Positions 31,989 through 44,330 of a stretch of 64,000 nt of DNA are shown one piece after another. This stretch comes from Amaurobius ferox (lineage: Eukaryota > Arthropoda > Arachnida > Araneae > Amaurobiidae). The DNA lies in assembly GCA_951213105.1 (NCBI GenBank), contig OX578138.1, positions 97,973,614 through 98,037,613 of the forward strand, read 5' to 3'. The notes beneath the pieces were generated by a model. That model had not been told where the DNA came from. It worked only from the letters and a program-made list of their open reading frames with translations, and searched no databases. The first letter of the stretch is position 1. Every line of letters starts with the position of its first letter. The position numbers and the translations under genes are program-made.

Positions 31989-32469
31989 GTATAGTGTCAT
32001 TCTCGTTTCTCCATTTCTTCTATAAATCACTTGTTTAGTAAAAATTTTCATCTATGTTTCATGTTCATATTCTGTTTTACTTATATGAGTAATTGTCCTG
32101 TCTCCTGCGCTGACTCACTGGACGGGTTTGAGAGGGTGGCTGTGAACGCTTGTTCTGCCTCCTTGGCAGTATTTCGTCATGATGTTCATTCCGGTGCTTC
32201 TCTATATTTTTCATACTGTTGCGGTTGATCGCACTTACGCGTGGTGAAAGAAGAAGGTTTCCTGCCTCATGGTAGTACTAGATTACATAATTTTTCTTTT
32301 TTCAATTTTTCACCTTTTGGTGCCTGAGTCTGAGTTTGGGCATTTATAGTAATGTACTATTGCTCAATCTGAAACAGACATTTGTTTGCGTTAATTAGAA
32401 ATAAATACTCAGGCCTGAAAATGAATTTAATTCTGGTTAATCTTCGAATTTTGACCGGTGCTGCTTTTT
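31989..32469. other. Intergenic sequence, no gene recognised
   Basis: A 65-codon plus-strand frame (32031-32228) lies in a segment with more balanced base composition (32090-32215). It has no domain I recognise and no clear splice sites. Confidence 0.4.
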
Positions 32470-33247
32470 ACTTTCCCTGCAATACATGGTAATGTATAGG
32501 GAAAGTATTGGAATCATGTCGAAAATCGTAACTCGAGTTTTCGACGGATCTACACGTTTCGAGACCTCTAGAATACGAAAAAGCTATTTTTAGCGTGACG
32601 TCTGTGTGTGTGTCTGTGTGTCTGTCTGTCTGTATGTCTGTCTGTCTGCTGTCTGTGCAGATTTTGCATCCACTCTAACTAAAAAACTAATTGACCGAAT
32701 TTCATAAAATTTGGTAGGTAAGTCATTTGTGCACGAATCTGATGCTGATTAGTTTTGGGTATGACTCGGGTTAAAAGAACTCGCCTTTTTTTTGCGAAAT
32801 GGCCCGCAAAAGCTTGTATCCACTCTAACTGAAAAACTAATGGATCGAATTTCACAAAATTTAGTAGATAAGTCGCTTGTAGGCCACCCTGGTGCTGATT
32901 AGATTTTGGTATAATTCGAAAAAAAAATAACCTGCCTTTTTTTGCAAAATGGCCCGCAAAAATCATCAAAATCTAAACTTAAGAACTACGTATGCTCAAA
33001 TATAGCCATTAAATGCTTGTTTAATACGTAATTTTTAGCGAAGAAAAGAATAAGACCAACCCGACTACACTAGGACTAGCCGTTCTCGAGATATTTTAGT
33101 TTTTCGTATTTTTCCTACACCATTTTTGAAAATAAGTCCAGTTTTTAAATGAGAACGAAAATTGAATTAAAAGTGAATTAAATTTAATTTAAATAAATGG
33201 AACGTAAATATAAGGCTGCAGGGAAAGTCATGTGCTGCCCACATCAG
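32470..33247 (-). mobile_element. Hairpin-microsatellite element, family C, copy 2
   Basis: It is inverted relative to copy 1. The palindrome with arms actttccct / agggaaagt lies at 32470-32501, then the 'ttttcgacggatctacacgt' block, a (TGTC/TG)n microsatellite (32600-32650), two copies of the 'aattgaccgaatttcataaa' type core, and 'ccgttctcgagatatttta'. It ends catgtgctgcccacatcaga. No ORF is present. Confidence 0.85.
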
Positions 33248-33337
33248 ATTTTTTCTATTATCGGCATTATGCCATTATGGCCATGGTTTTACATCTATGG
33301 TGATGTTAATATTTCACGATTATTTTTAATATTACTT

Positions 33338-33411
<74 letters not shown>

Positions 33412-33703
33412 ATATAATATGATATAAAATCCAATGATAGTATAAGGAGAAGTTGTAACTCAAAAAACCCTAACTTTAATATATGCCTACAAATTGAAAA
33501 GTATTAAATAGAGAATCATCAATCATAAGGAAAATAAAATGCATATTTCTGGTCAAGCTAAATAATCAACAAATATCAATGGTGTGGATTCGAAAATAGA
33601 AAAACAAAAAATATCCATATATATATATGTGTGTGTGTGTGTTTAAACAACTTCCTGAAACTGTAATATATTTTCTTATTCACTGACTTTTGCTCTTCAA
33701 CAG
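33248..33703. other. AT-rich sequence with a (TA)n tract
   Basis: A (TA)n array interrupted once spans about 33340-33407, and a short (TG)n lies at 33628-33642. It ends in the pyrimidine-rich acceptor of the BTB exon. Confidence 0.6.
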
Positions 33704-33900
33704 CAAAATACTATTCAGCAAATGTAAGAGAGATGAACATCCAGCCAATCGATAAGATCCCTCGTACTATATTTATTAACAAAGTTTCAACTGATGTCAC
33801 TATCTTCATCCAAGATTATATATTCCATACAAATAGGGATATTCTGTCTTTCAACAGCCCTGTTTTACACGATTTTCTGAAGCAAAATAGAGAAAACACG
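33704..33900 (+). CDS. Likely host exon with BTB/POZ-type sequence
   Basis: A strong acceptor (tgctcttcaacag) and a consensus donor (GTAAGTAT) bound 197 nt that are fully open in one frame (two bases, then 65 codons). The product includes STDVTIFIQDYIFHTNRDIL followed by SFNSPVLHDFL. This fits the start of a BTB/POZ domain: D-V-x-hydrophobic, F/H-x-R-x-I-L, SPVL. BTB proteins are often substrate adaptors of Cul3 ubiquitin ligases or transcription factors; which applies here cannot be told. An internal ATG (MNIQPID) could be a start if this is the first coding exon. No partner exon was found. Single-exon recognition keeps the confidence moderate. Confidence 0.6.
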
Positions 33901-34355
33901 GTAAGTATATGAATTTAATATGCTGGAAAAAAATTCTTCAGTTTTCATTTGTCCCTTACTTTGACCTCACTTAAGGCAACTATATATACAGACTGGCGAA
34001 CCGGCGGCCATCTTTATTTTTAGTATAAGCGAAAAAGGGGGTCCTCTCCTCGGGATTTCAGAGAAATCTAAGCATTATAGACATATTTCTTGAATGTTGG
34101 TACAATTCTTTTGAGAGCAAAAGAAACCCATTTTACAGCTAAATTGCGTATCATATATCAGCCATATAACATGCGTGCGCCTTTGAAATTTCGCGGGCAG
34201 ACGACAGATGAATGTACCGGTTGGAGTAAAAATGGCGGTTGCTTCAGCGTCAGCCTGTATGTGAAAAACTCAGATCACACGACAGACCAGAAGGCTTACT
34301 GTAGCAAGGTGTGTGGCCTGGGTCAGCCTGTATGTGTAAGAGCCTTTACCTGAAC

Positions 34356-35051
34356 CAGGACCGTAATCAGGCAAAGGCCAGAGGTGGCTAATCTCCCCCC
34401 CCCCCCCCCCCAAGAGGTATATACTCAGCTCCTCTGATAAAAATATTAAATATTTAGTAGTGATATGAAATTTGATCCAACCTGTCATCCGAATTTTGCA
34501 TAAAAAATTTCTTTATGATATATTTTTATACATTACTTTGTTTTAACGATTACTTAATTTAACTGAATTTGTGGTTAAACTGGTGATCAATTTATTTACA
34601 TATTTAATTTTAAAATATTTAAATATTAAGACAATAGTATTTGGATACTTTTGTATTATTGCGGGGTTCACTGTTACGCATTCAAGATTCAAAATCAACT
34701 GATACGTAGTTAAAAGTTAATATTAAACGTTAACTTGTAATAACTTTCAGAAATTTTCTTCGATTAATTAACAGTTTTGCTACTAGTAAAAGCTTATATC
34801 AAAATGAATTGTAATTATTATATTAATGTTGATGTATAGTAGCTATATGAATTTTCCTAAACAACTCTTAGCTTATAAATATAAATACGCAATTACTTGT
34901 TAATAATTTATATAGATTGAAATATATAATAGTAACTATTTAATAATTGTTAATGATTAACTGGTTTGGTGAACCCCTTCTGCAAGATAGTTGAGCCCCA
35001 CTTGAATTACACGCCAGGTCGTCTTGAATTTTGTCTCTAGCTACGGCCCTG
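34356..35051. mobile_element. Non-autonomous hAT element, 696 bp
   Basis: The ends CAGGACCGTAATCAGG and (inverted) CAGGGCCGTAGCTAGA form imperfect TIRs. The 8-bp duplication acctgaac is exact at 34348-34355 and 35052-35059. The interior is A/T-rich with a poly-C run near 34397-34411 and no ORF. Confidence 0.85.
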
Positions 35052-35726
35052 ACCTGAACCCGTCATTGACAGGTTCAGATGAATCACGTATGATGACGAG
35101 TCGTCATTGATGATAAGGAGTTGCAAAAGAGGAAATCGATTTCAATGTGAACAGTCGGCAAAAAAATCATATGACTCGAATCTCCTAGTATAGACGCAGT
35201 TTAAGTTTCGCTGTTTAGGAGAGACTATAGACCCAAAATGCGCAGAAAAACTCCATTTTGAAAAAAATGTACTTTTGACCTTGAAAAATCAAAACATTCA
35301 ATAATGTAAAATAAATAATTATTTTATGCATAATATTTTATTTTAAAATGAAGGACACAAACTTTAGAACGCAGACTTAAACCGTTCTCGAGATATTGCA
35401 CTTTTTTCAAATAAATTTATTTTATGTGATTTTTTGGATACATTTGCGTGACACATGTGCAATATATCGAGAGCGGTTCATGCTAGCGTTTTAAAGTTTG
35501 TGTCAATCGTTTTCTAATGAAATATTACATAAAAAATTTATTATTTAAGTAACTTTATTCACGGTTTTGACTTTTTGATGATTTTTTTCAAAATTTCATT
35601 CGAAAATATGAGGGCCTTTCGAACATTCGATTGTGGTTGAAAACAATAGGCTTCCAGTATTGACTGATTGTAATTTTTATACCAAATTTCGTTCGAATCG
35701 CTCCATTCGTTCGTGAGATATCGTCT

Positions 35727-35727
<1 letters not shown>

Positions 35728-35769
<42 letters not shown>

Positions 35770-36556
35770 TAAACACCCCTCTCACACAAACACAGACACA
35801 TAAACACCCCCTCTCACACAAACACACACACATAAACACCCCCTCTCACACAAACACACCCCTCACACACACACACACCTCTCTCACACACACACACCTC
35901 ACACACACACACCTCACACACACACACACCTCACACACACACACACACCTCAAACTCACACACACACACCTCACAAACACACACACCCTCACATACACAC
36001 CGCTTACACATACACACCCCTCATACACACCCCACTCACTCCTGCCCGGCCGTCCAATTTGTTGCTCTAAGTCCTTTGGATGAGTCGGACGGCCTGGGTT
36101 TTCGACACACCACTCACTCACACACCCTCACACACCCTCTCACACACACACACCCTCTCACACACACACACACTCTCACACACACACCACACACACACCA
36201 CACACACACACCCTCACACACACCACACACACACCCTCACACACACCACACACGCACCCTCACACACACCACACACACACCCTCACACACACACCCTCAC
36301 ACACACACCACACACACATACACACACCCCTCGCATACACACCGCTCACACATACACACCCCTCATACACACACCCCTCACTCACACACCCTCTCTCACA
36401 CACACACCCTCACACACACATACTCACACACACACACACCTTCACACACACACACACCCTCACACACACACACCCTCACACACACACACAAACCCTCACA
36501 CATACACACACACAAACCCTCACACATACACACACACATACACACATACACATAGA
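35728..36556. repeat. Large (CA)n-based compound microsatellite
   Basis: CACACA runs are interrupted by 'cccct', 'ccctca', 'cttt' and 'taca' variants. Long His/Thr/Ser-rich frames occur on both strands (for example 36076-36598), but they are translated microsatellite. Micro-element M4 is inserted at about 36042. Confidence 0.9.
36042..36105 (+). mobile_element. Micro-element M4 inside the CA microsatellite
   Basis: About 64 bp with ends cccggccgtcc and ggacggcctgggt, which can pair as a near-perfect stem. It is flanked by ccactcactc (36032-36041 and 36110-36119). The microsatellite context makes the exact duplication length uncertain. Confidence 0.8.
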
Positions 36557-36775
36557 CATCACCTCAAAAACATTTTATTCGTGGTCAAGGATGCTTGAAA
36601 CGTGCTCTCCCGTCGAAAACTCGAATTCAAATTTCCCACCTAGTCACAAAACTTTCCTTATACAGTTATACATTATACTACATACATATAAGGAGAGTAA
36701 CAATAATGTCAACGAAACGGATAATTATTGTACTGCTTCATTTGTCTGCAATTTTTATACAACATTTATTACTGT

Positions 36776-37259
36776 CTCATACGTAGTACTGAGAAAGTAT
36801 TGTTTCACGAAAATTTTCGATTTCGAGATTTGGATGCCAATATATGTTTTAAGATCTCTTGAACACGGTGTGACTATTTTTGGAGTGACGTGCGTCTGTC
36901 TGTCTTCTGTCTGTATGTCTGTGGTCGATTTCTTGTGAACACGATAGCAGCCACAAATATTACTGGATTTTTACGAAGCTTTATATCCGGCTTTGTTATC
37001 AAAAAATTTAGAACTAGATATATATATATATATATATATTTTTTAATTCGAGCGAAGACTTCGAAATTGATTTGAAATTTTATAGTTTTTTTTAACATGG
37101 CAGCATAAGACAAAATTTGATATAATCGTGCATAAAAGGGTTTATTTATGGTTCAATGATCACGAGACTTTATAGTTTCAATCGTTATTGTAAAAAATAG
37201 CCGGGATACAATTTTTAACACTTTACAACATAGTTGAAAGTGTTTATGACTTTGTTCAT

Positions 37260-37293
<34 letters not shown>

Positions 37294-38455
37294 CGTTTGC
37301 ACGATAACTGCCGTAAAAATGGCTTTATCAAAATGAAATTTTAGTATGTTGTTGAGACGGTCTGTGGGACATATGGGAATATAAATTAATAATATCACCC
37401 AATTAGTTTTGGATTGAACCCGGGTTGAAAAAATGAAATACATTGAACCCTATGGGACCTAATGTTTCAAACATTTTTTAAGCAAATTTAAAATTTACAA
37501 ATTGCTTCGAAAATTTTAGGAAATATTCAATTTATCCCATAAAATATATAAAAAAAATTTCAGTAAAATATGTTAGGTAGTTTTTTAAATAAAAATTATT
37601 TAATATAGGGAGAAAAACAAATTCAATTAAATTCTGACTCTCGTTATATCCTCCAGAAAGAAAAAAGAGATATATTATATAATAAATATCTTCAGTTATT
37701 TTATATATGAGAAAGGTTTCACATTTTAAAATAAATATGGTAGATAACAATTTTTCAAATTTTTAAATAAAATAAATTATTATAGTGTTGTGACGAATGA
37801 AACGATTGGAAAAATGTTTATGAAGGAAATGCTGCTTTTATAGAGATGCGATTTATATTTCGATGACGTCATTTGAATAAAGTTCATTTGTTTTCGATGA
37901 AGTTTTCAAATATAATAAATTATTGCAGTGTTATGATAATTTTAAAAATATTACTGTTGGAATGTATCGCATTTTAGAGATGTTTGAACCAGGCAATTTA
38001 TATTTCAATGCCGTCATTTGAATGAAGTTCATTTTTCTCGATGAAGTTTTCAAATATAATAAATTTATGTAGTATTGTGATAATTTTAAAAATATTACCG
38101 AGGAATGCTTCGCATTTTAGAGATCTTTGCATAAAATTACATTGAAGTTGGAAAGTTGGATCAATCAATGCTTTATGCATGATTGATCTTTCTTGTTTTT
38201 CATGACGCCATTAGCCCCCCCCCCCCCCTTACGGGTAAGTTACTCCGAGGGCCATTGTCAAGTATGATATCAATCGAAAAAAATTTTTCAAGCCCTTTAA
38301 AGTGAAGGGTAACACGCTATAGTTGTCATCATTTGGAGCCATTCTTCAAAGTTGTTCTTGTAAAATTTGAAAAGAAAAAAAAAATAATAATAATAATAAT
38401 TTTGGTATGAAAAAATCGTCTTGAGCCGCCACACTCCAATTAATTTACTACAAAG
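36776..38455 (-). mobile_element. Hairpin-microsatellite element, family D, copy 1, split by family E
   Basis: The left part (36776-37216) has 'ctcatacgtagtactgagaa', then 'gaacacggtgtgactatttt', a short (TGTC)n and 'gtcgatttcttgtgaacacg'. The right part (38197-38455) has 'aagccctttaaagtgaaggg' and 'atagttgtcatcatttgga'. Uninterrupted copy D2 carries both in this order, so 37217-38196 (E1) is an insertion. Confidence 0.7.
37217..38196 (-). mobile_element. Hairpin-microsatellite element, family E, copy 1
   Basis: It is reversed. The palindrome aacactttac / gttgaaagtgtt (37217-37243) is followed by (TCTG)n, then 'atcaaaatgaaattttagta', and an end 'gcatgattgatctttcttgt'. It is inserted in D1 with no clear target duplication, judging from the empty site in D2. 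No ORF. Confidence 0.75.
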
Positions 38456-38717
38456 AGGATAATTCTAAATAAATTGAAATTAGCTTTTCATATAAATTGT
38501 TATTTTCCATGCTAGTTTATCGGCATTTCCTTCGGAAGTAATTCAGTATAAAGAGACATTTGCATAATCTGCACTGTTGGCATTTGCATCGTTGACCTCC
38601 ATTCTTTATCGCGTGTACATGCTATGTGTTTCACGTATGCTTCACTATGTGTACCCGTTTTTCTATACTAAACAGAGAACGCTCTACAACTTTATAATTG
38701 AAAATGTCCTCCCTATT

Positions 38718-38842
38718 ACTTTCCTTATATACACAATGTATAAGGAAAGTATTGTGACGGGGTCGAAAATTCGAATTCGAGTTTTCGACGGGAGAGCAAG
38801 TTCCAACCATCCTTGATTATGAATCAAACATTTTTGAGGTGA

Positions 38843-38892
<50 letters not shown>

Positions 38893-39677
38893 TATGTGTG
38901 TGTGTGTCATTGAGGCTGCAGAGGCGATATCTCACGAACAAATGGAGCGATTCGAATGAAATTTGGTGCAAGAATCACAATCCGTAAACACTGGAAGCAT
39001 TTTGTTTTTATACGCAATCGAATGTTCAGAACCCTCCTAAATTTTCGAGTGAAATTTTGAAAAAATCGTCAAAAAATCAAAACCTTTAATAAAGTTACGC
39101 AAATAGTTATTTCTTGTGTAATTTTTCATTAGAAAACGATTGACATAAATTTCAGAACGCTGGCATGAACCGTTCTCGAGATATTGCACATTTTTCAAAT
39201 AAATTTATCAAAAATCCCATAAATTTAAAAAAAAATATTAACTGTTGAGAAACGTGTTCACTTTTCACATGTAATATCATGCGATAAATTGGGTGACATC
39301 ATTTTCGCGGATCTAGCTCGTTCCATTCATGAGAAAAGATACTTTGAGTAATACTTTTGTATTTGAACGCCAATAGTCATTTATCTGCTATAAGAATAAC
39401 TTATTTCTCCGTCCATAACGCTTAGCGAGATTTTAGCGATGAATTTGGCGGAACGTTGCCAACTTGGCGACTTTTTAAAATATTGCCAAATTAAAGAAAA
39501 TTTCGTCAAATGGATAAAAATGACGCGAAATCAATGAAAATGACGACTAATTATCGAAAATTCTATATCTTGGAAAGAATATAAGTATCTACTATAAGAA
39601 AACATACTTTTTTTTTTCTGTAAAAGTAGTAAATTTATTGCATTATATAAGGAAAGTCATGTATTGCCCACATCAGA
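38718..39677 (-). mobile_element. Hairpin-microsatellite element, family B, copy 1
   Basis: The palindrome (actttccttat / ataaggaaagt, 38718-38750) is followed by 'gagttttcgacgggagagca', (TG)n at 38847-38888, and the core 'aatggagcgattcgaatgaa'. It then has 'gaaccgttctcgagatattg', 'ttgccaacttggcgac', and ends near 39677 with ccacatcaga. No ORF. Confidence 0.85.
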
Positions 39678-39880
39678 TTTTTTTTTTTATTCCTTTTCGA
39701 GATATGAATTCGGTCTTCTTCAATCCGCCGCGAGAGGCGTTGCAAACTTTCTCAACCAATAGCGCATAGCCGCTTTCTAATTCGTAGACCCTGCTTTTGC
39801 AGCTCTAGAACACTTTAATCGAAATGTAAAGAGATGCTTATCGACTTATGAGGGGGGAAACATGTGTTATTTATTTTCTC

Positions 39881-40545
39881 ATACGTAGTGTCGAGAAAGT
39901 ATTGCTTTCCCGAAACTTTTCGATTCTGAGATTTTGATATCAATATATGTTTTAGGGCCACCTGAACACGTTTTGACTATTTTTGGAGGGATGTCCGTCT
40001 GTCTGTGGTCGATTTCTTGTATACGCGATTGCTACTACAAACATTAATGGATTTTCACGAAACTTCATATTCAGCTTTGATAACGAAAAATCTAAAACTA
40101 AATAAAAAAAAAAGAAAAATTTAATAATCCGAGCGAAAATTTCGAAATTTATTCGAAATTTTGAATTTTCTTAACAGCGCAGCATAGGTCAATTGACAAC
40201 ATCATGCACAAAAGGAGTAATTTATAGCTCAACGATCATGGAGCTTAATAGTTTCAATCATTGCGGAGAAAAACAGTCGTCGTACAATTTCTGTGCTCGT
40301 AACGTTATTAGCCCCACACTTGGGGGAGAGGGGGGTACTTTGTCAAACTCAGTATCAATCGAAAGATATTTTTTTCAAACCCTTTAAAATGAAGGGTAAT
40401 GTGCTATAATTGTCATCATTTCGAACAACACAGATTTTTCAAATTTGTACTTGCAAAATTTAAAGAAAGAAGAAGAAGAAGAAGAAGATGCTTCAAAATG
40501 GATTCTGGTATGAGAAAGTGGAGTTGCACTCCACTCCAATTATTT
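39881..40545 (-). mobile_element. Hairpin-microsatellite element, family D, copy 2
   Basis: An uninterrupted D copy: 'ctcatacgtagtgtcgagaa', 'gaacacgttttgactatttt', a short TGTC tract, 'aatggattttcacgaaactt', then 'aaccctttaaaatgaagggt'. A GAA microsatellite lies at 40471-40489. The boundaries are approximate. It serves as the empty-site reference for D1. Confidence 0.65.
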
Positions 40546-40636
40546 TTGAAATAAATAACATATCAATAATTTATATTTATGATAAAGCAAATAATGTCGT
40601 ATCATATAAAAAATCCCATTTCATATAGAAATAAAA

Positions 40637-41438
40637 TCTGATGTGGGCAACACATGACTTTCCTTATATAATGTAATGAATTTACTACTTTTACAGTAAA
40701 AAAATAGGTTTTTCTTATAGTAGATACTAATATTCTTTCCAAGATATTGAATTTTCGACAATTAGTCGTCATTTTCATTGATTTAGCATCATTTTTATCC
40801 ATTTGGCGAAATTTACATTAATTTGGCAACATTTCAAAAAAGTCGCCAAGTTGGCGACATTCCGCCAAATTCGTCGCCAAAATCTCGCCAAGCGTTATGC
40901 ACTAAGAAAAAAGTTATTCTTACAGCAGATAAATGACTATTGGCGTTCAAATACAAAAGTATTATTCAAAGTATATTTTTCATGAATGGAACAAGCTAGG
41001 TCCACCAGAATGATGTCACTCAATTTATCGCATGGTATTACATATGAAAAGTGGACATGTTTCTCAAAAGGAATTTTTTTGTTTATGTGACTTTTTCATA
41101 GTTTTTTTGAAAAATGTACAATATCTCAAAAACGGTTCATGTTAGCGTTCTAAAATTTATGGCAATCGTTTCCTAATGAAAAATTACATAAGAAATGTCT
41201 ATTTGCGTAACTCTATTAGCGGTTTTAATTTTTTGACGATTTTTTCAAAATTTCATTCGAAAATTTAGGGGGGTTCTGATCATTCGATTACGTATAAGAA
41301 CAACAGGCTTCCAGTGTTTACGGATTGTGATTTTTGTACCAAATTTGGTTCGAATCGGTCCATTCGTTCGTCAGTTATCGTCTCCACAGACTCACTGATA
41401 CACACACACACACACACACATACTTTCACACACACATA

Positions 41439-41475
<37 letters not shown>

Positions 41476-41612
41476 ACATACAGACATCACTTCAAAAATG
41501 TTTGATTCGTGATCAGGGATGCTTGAAACGTGCTCTCCCGTCGAAAACTCGAATTCGAATTTTCGACCCCGTCACAATACTTTCCTTATACATTATGTAT
41601 ATAAGGAAAGTA
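40637..41612 (+). mobile_element. Hairpin-microsatellite element, family B, copy 2
   Basis: It starts TCTGATGTGGGCAACACATG. It carries the 'cgccaagttggcgac' segment, 'atctcaaaaacggttcatgt', the inverted core 'ttcgaatcggtccattcgtt', and (CA)n at 41401-41480. It ends in the palindrome actttccttat / ataaggaaagt (41579-41611). It is followed directly by copy 3. Confidence 0.88.
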
Positions 41613-41616
41613 AAAA

Positions 41617-42669
41617 TCTGATGTGGGCAGCACATGACTTTTCTTATGCAATGTATTTACTACTTTTACAGTAAAAACAAAATAGGTTATTGTTATAGTA
41701 GATACTTATTTTTTCCAAGATGTTGAATTTTCGTCAAATAGTCGTTATTTTCATTGATTTAGTATCATTTTTATCCATTTGGCGAGATTTTCTTTGATTT
41801 GGTAGCATTTAAAAAGTCGCCAAGTTGGCGACATTCTGCCAAATTCGTCGCCAAAATTGCGCCAAGCGTTATGGACGGGGGAAATAATTTATTCTTATAG
41901 CAGATAAATGACTATTGGCGTTCAAATACAAAAGTATTACTCAAAAGTATCTTTTTTCATGAATGGAACTAGCTAGATCCACGAGAAGGATGTCACCAAA
42001 TTTATTGCATGATATTACATATGAAAAGTAAACATGTTTCTCGATAGGAAATATTTTTTTTTTATATATATATAATTTTTTGATATTTTTTTTTTTAAAT
42101 GTGCAATATTTCGAGAACGGTTCATGCTAGCGTTCTAAAATTTATGGTAATCGTTTTCTAATGAAAAATTATATAAGAAATGTCTATTTGCGTAACTTTA
42201 TTAGAGGTTTTGATATTTGATGATTTTTTCAAAATTTCACTCAAAAATTTAAGGGTTTCTGAACATTCGATTGCGTATAAAAACCATAGACTTCCAGTAT
42301 TCATGGATTGTAATTTTTGTACCAAATTTCATTGGAATCGGTCAATTCGTTCATCAGTTCTCGTCTCCACACACACACACATACTTTCACACACACACAC
42401 ACATATTTTCACACTGACACACATACATACTTTCACACACACACACACATACTTTCACACACACATACTTTCACACACACGCACACATACTTTCACACAC
42501 ACACACACACACACCTACTTTCACACACACACACACACAGACATCACCTCAAAGATGTTCGATTCGTGATCAGTGATGCTTGAAACGTGCTCTCCCGTCG
42601 AAAACTCGAATTCGAATTTTCGACCCAGTCACAATACTTTCCTTATACATTATTGTATATAAGGAAAGC
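41617..42669 (+). mobile_element. Hairpin-microsatellite element, family B, copy 3
   Basis: It begins TCTGATGTGGGCAGCACATG four bases after copy 2 ends, in the same orientation. It has the same order of blocks, with an interrupted (CA)n at 42368-42540 and the palindrome at 42638-42669. Confidence 0.88.
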
Positions 42670-42982
42670 AATATATGTAGCTCTGCTTCAAGTAAGATTT
42701 ATTTTTATTTTTTTCCCCTTCAACCAATAATAAGAACTCACGAATTTCAAACAGCGAATTACCAGGGTTGATTGGTATACAGTGGCACACTTAACCTGTT
42801 GGCATTGAAACTGCTTACTTATGTCTTCATTGAGCAAATGGATTCAGAGTGAGACTGCTTCTGCATGGTCAGTCGCGCATGAACAATTTTAAATAGTCGC
42901 GACCTTTAAAATATAAAAGAAGGAAAAATCATGGAAGAATGTGACAAATAAACTGTTGACACACAATAAAACGTTTATTTTT
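42670..42982. other. Spacer between family B copies
   Basis: About 310 bp of sequence with no ORF and no match noticed elsewhere in the window. Confidence 0.5.
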
Positions 42983-43119
42983 ACTTTCCTTATTTACAAT
43001 AATGTATAAGGAAAGTATTGTGACGGGGTCAAAAATTCGAATTCGAGTTTTCGACGGGAGAGCACGTTTCAAGCATCCCTGATCACGAATCGAACATTTT
43101 TGAAGTGATGTCTGTGTGC

Positions 43120-43177
<58 letters not shown>

Positions 43178-44035
43178 GTATGTGTGTGTGTGAAAGTATG
43201 TGTGTGTGTGTGTGAAAGTATGTGTGTGTGTGTGTAAAATTATGTGTGGGTGTGTGTGGGTGGGTGTGGGTGTGTGTGTGTGTCAGTGAGTCTGTGGAGA
43301 CGATATCTGACGAACGAATGGACCGATTCGAACGAAATTTGGTACAAAAATTACAATCCGTAAACACTGGAAGCATATCGGTTTTATACGCTATCGAATG
43401 TTCAGACCCCCCCCCCCTTAAATTTTCGAGTGAAATTTTGAAAAAATCGTCAAAAAATCAAAACCTCTAATACAGTTGTGCAAATAGACATTTCTTATGT
43501 AATTTCTTATTATAAAACGATTGACATAAATGTTAGAACGCTAACATGAACCGTTCTCGAGATATTGCACATTTTTCAGAAAATTTTTCAAAAAGTCATA
43601 TAAAATAAAAAAAAATATTCATATTAATAAAACATGTCCACTTTTCATATGTAATACCATGCGATAAACTGGGTGACATTATTCTCGTGGATCTAGCTAG
43701 TTTCATTCATGAGAAAAGATACTTTTGTATTTGAACGCCAATAGTCATTTATCTGCTTATTTCGCCGTCCATAACGTTTGACGAGATTTTGGCGACGAAT
43801 TTGGTGGAATGTTGCCAACTTGGCGACTTTTTAAATGTTGCTAAAATAACGAAAAACTAGCCAAATGGATAAAAATGACGCTAAATCAATGAAAATGACG
43901 ACTCATTGACAAAAAATCAATATCTTGGAAAGAATATAAATATCTACTATAAAAATAATCTATTTATTTTTTTTACTGTAAAAGTAGTAAATTCATTGCA
44001 TTATATAAGGAAAGTCATGTGCTGTCCACATCAGA
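42983..44035 (-). mobile_element. Hairpin-microsatellite element, family B, copy 4
   Basis: Reversed copy: palindrome at 42983-43014, (TG)n at 43108-43175 with further TG blocks to about 43284, and the core 'aatggaccgattcgaacgaa'. It then has 'gaaccgttctcgagatattg', 'ttgccaacttggcgac', and ends ccacatcaga at 44035. Confidence 0.87.
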
Positions 44036-44330
44036 TTTTTACACTTTCCCTACATATATCGAATAATGTATCAATTATTCGAATCTCAGACTTTGCTGGA
44101 TTTGCAAGTTTTAGGCCTATTACTTTGGGCGTACAATTTTAGAATAACGCCTACTGTTTTAGTATGTATGTATGTGTGTGTCTGTCTGTGCAGTGTAGAC
44201 ACTCAGCAGTTTTCCCTGCAACTTCGACTTCGGCATAAAAAATCTCAGAGTGTACAGTGTATATGTCAGATCTATGGTACATAGCAGGTTGGTCCAATTT
44301 CAGAATTACTAGATTTCCCAGTATAATAAA
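44036..44330. other. Remnant of another microsatellite-bearing repeat
   Basis: It starts 'actttccctacatatatcga' and has a TG/TGTC tract near 44163-44189. It recalls the palindrome and microsatellite of the surrounding families but is not alignable in full. Confidence 0.35.

Larger units (their letters stand above)
35280..36699 (+). mobile_element. Hairpin-microsatellite element, family B, copy 6 (expanded CA block)
   Basis: Core phrases of family B are present in forward order: 'atatcgagagcggttcatgc', 'tcgttcgaatcgctccattc', then a huge CA-rich block, then 'cgtgctctcccgtcgaaaac' and a decayed palindrome (ctttccttat / ataaggagag, 36653-36697). The 5' motif is not recognisable. The CA block is about 830 bp instead of 50-150 bp in sister copies. 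Confidence 0.75.

Noticed and set aside
34090..34353. 87-codon frame as an exon downstream of the BTB exon
   Set aside because: No BTB continuation and no acceptor of quality; the frame ends at the hAT target duplication by chance.
35728..36556. CRISPR array
   Set aside because: The repetition is a simple CA microsatellite without constant repeats and unique spacers, and the genome is eukaryotic.
36076..36598. Long His/Thr-rich open frames
   Set aside because: They are translations of the (CA)n microsatellite and occur on both strands.
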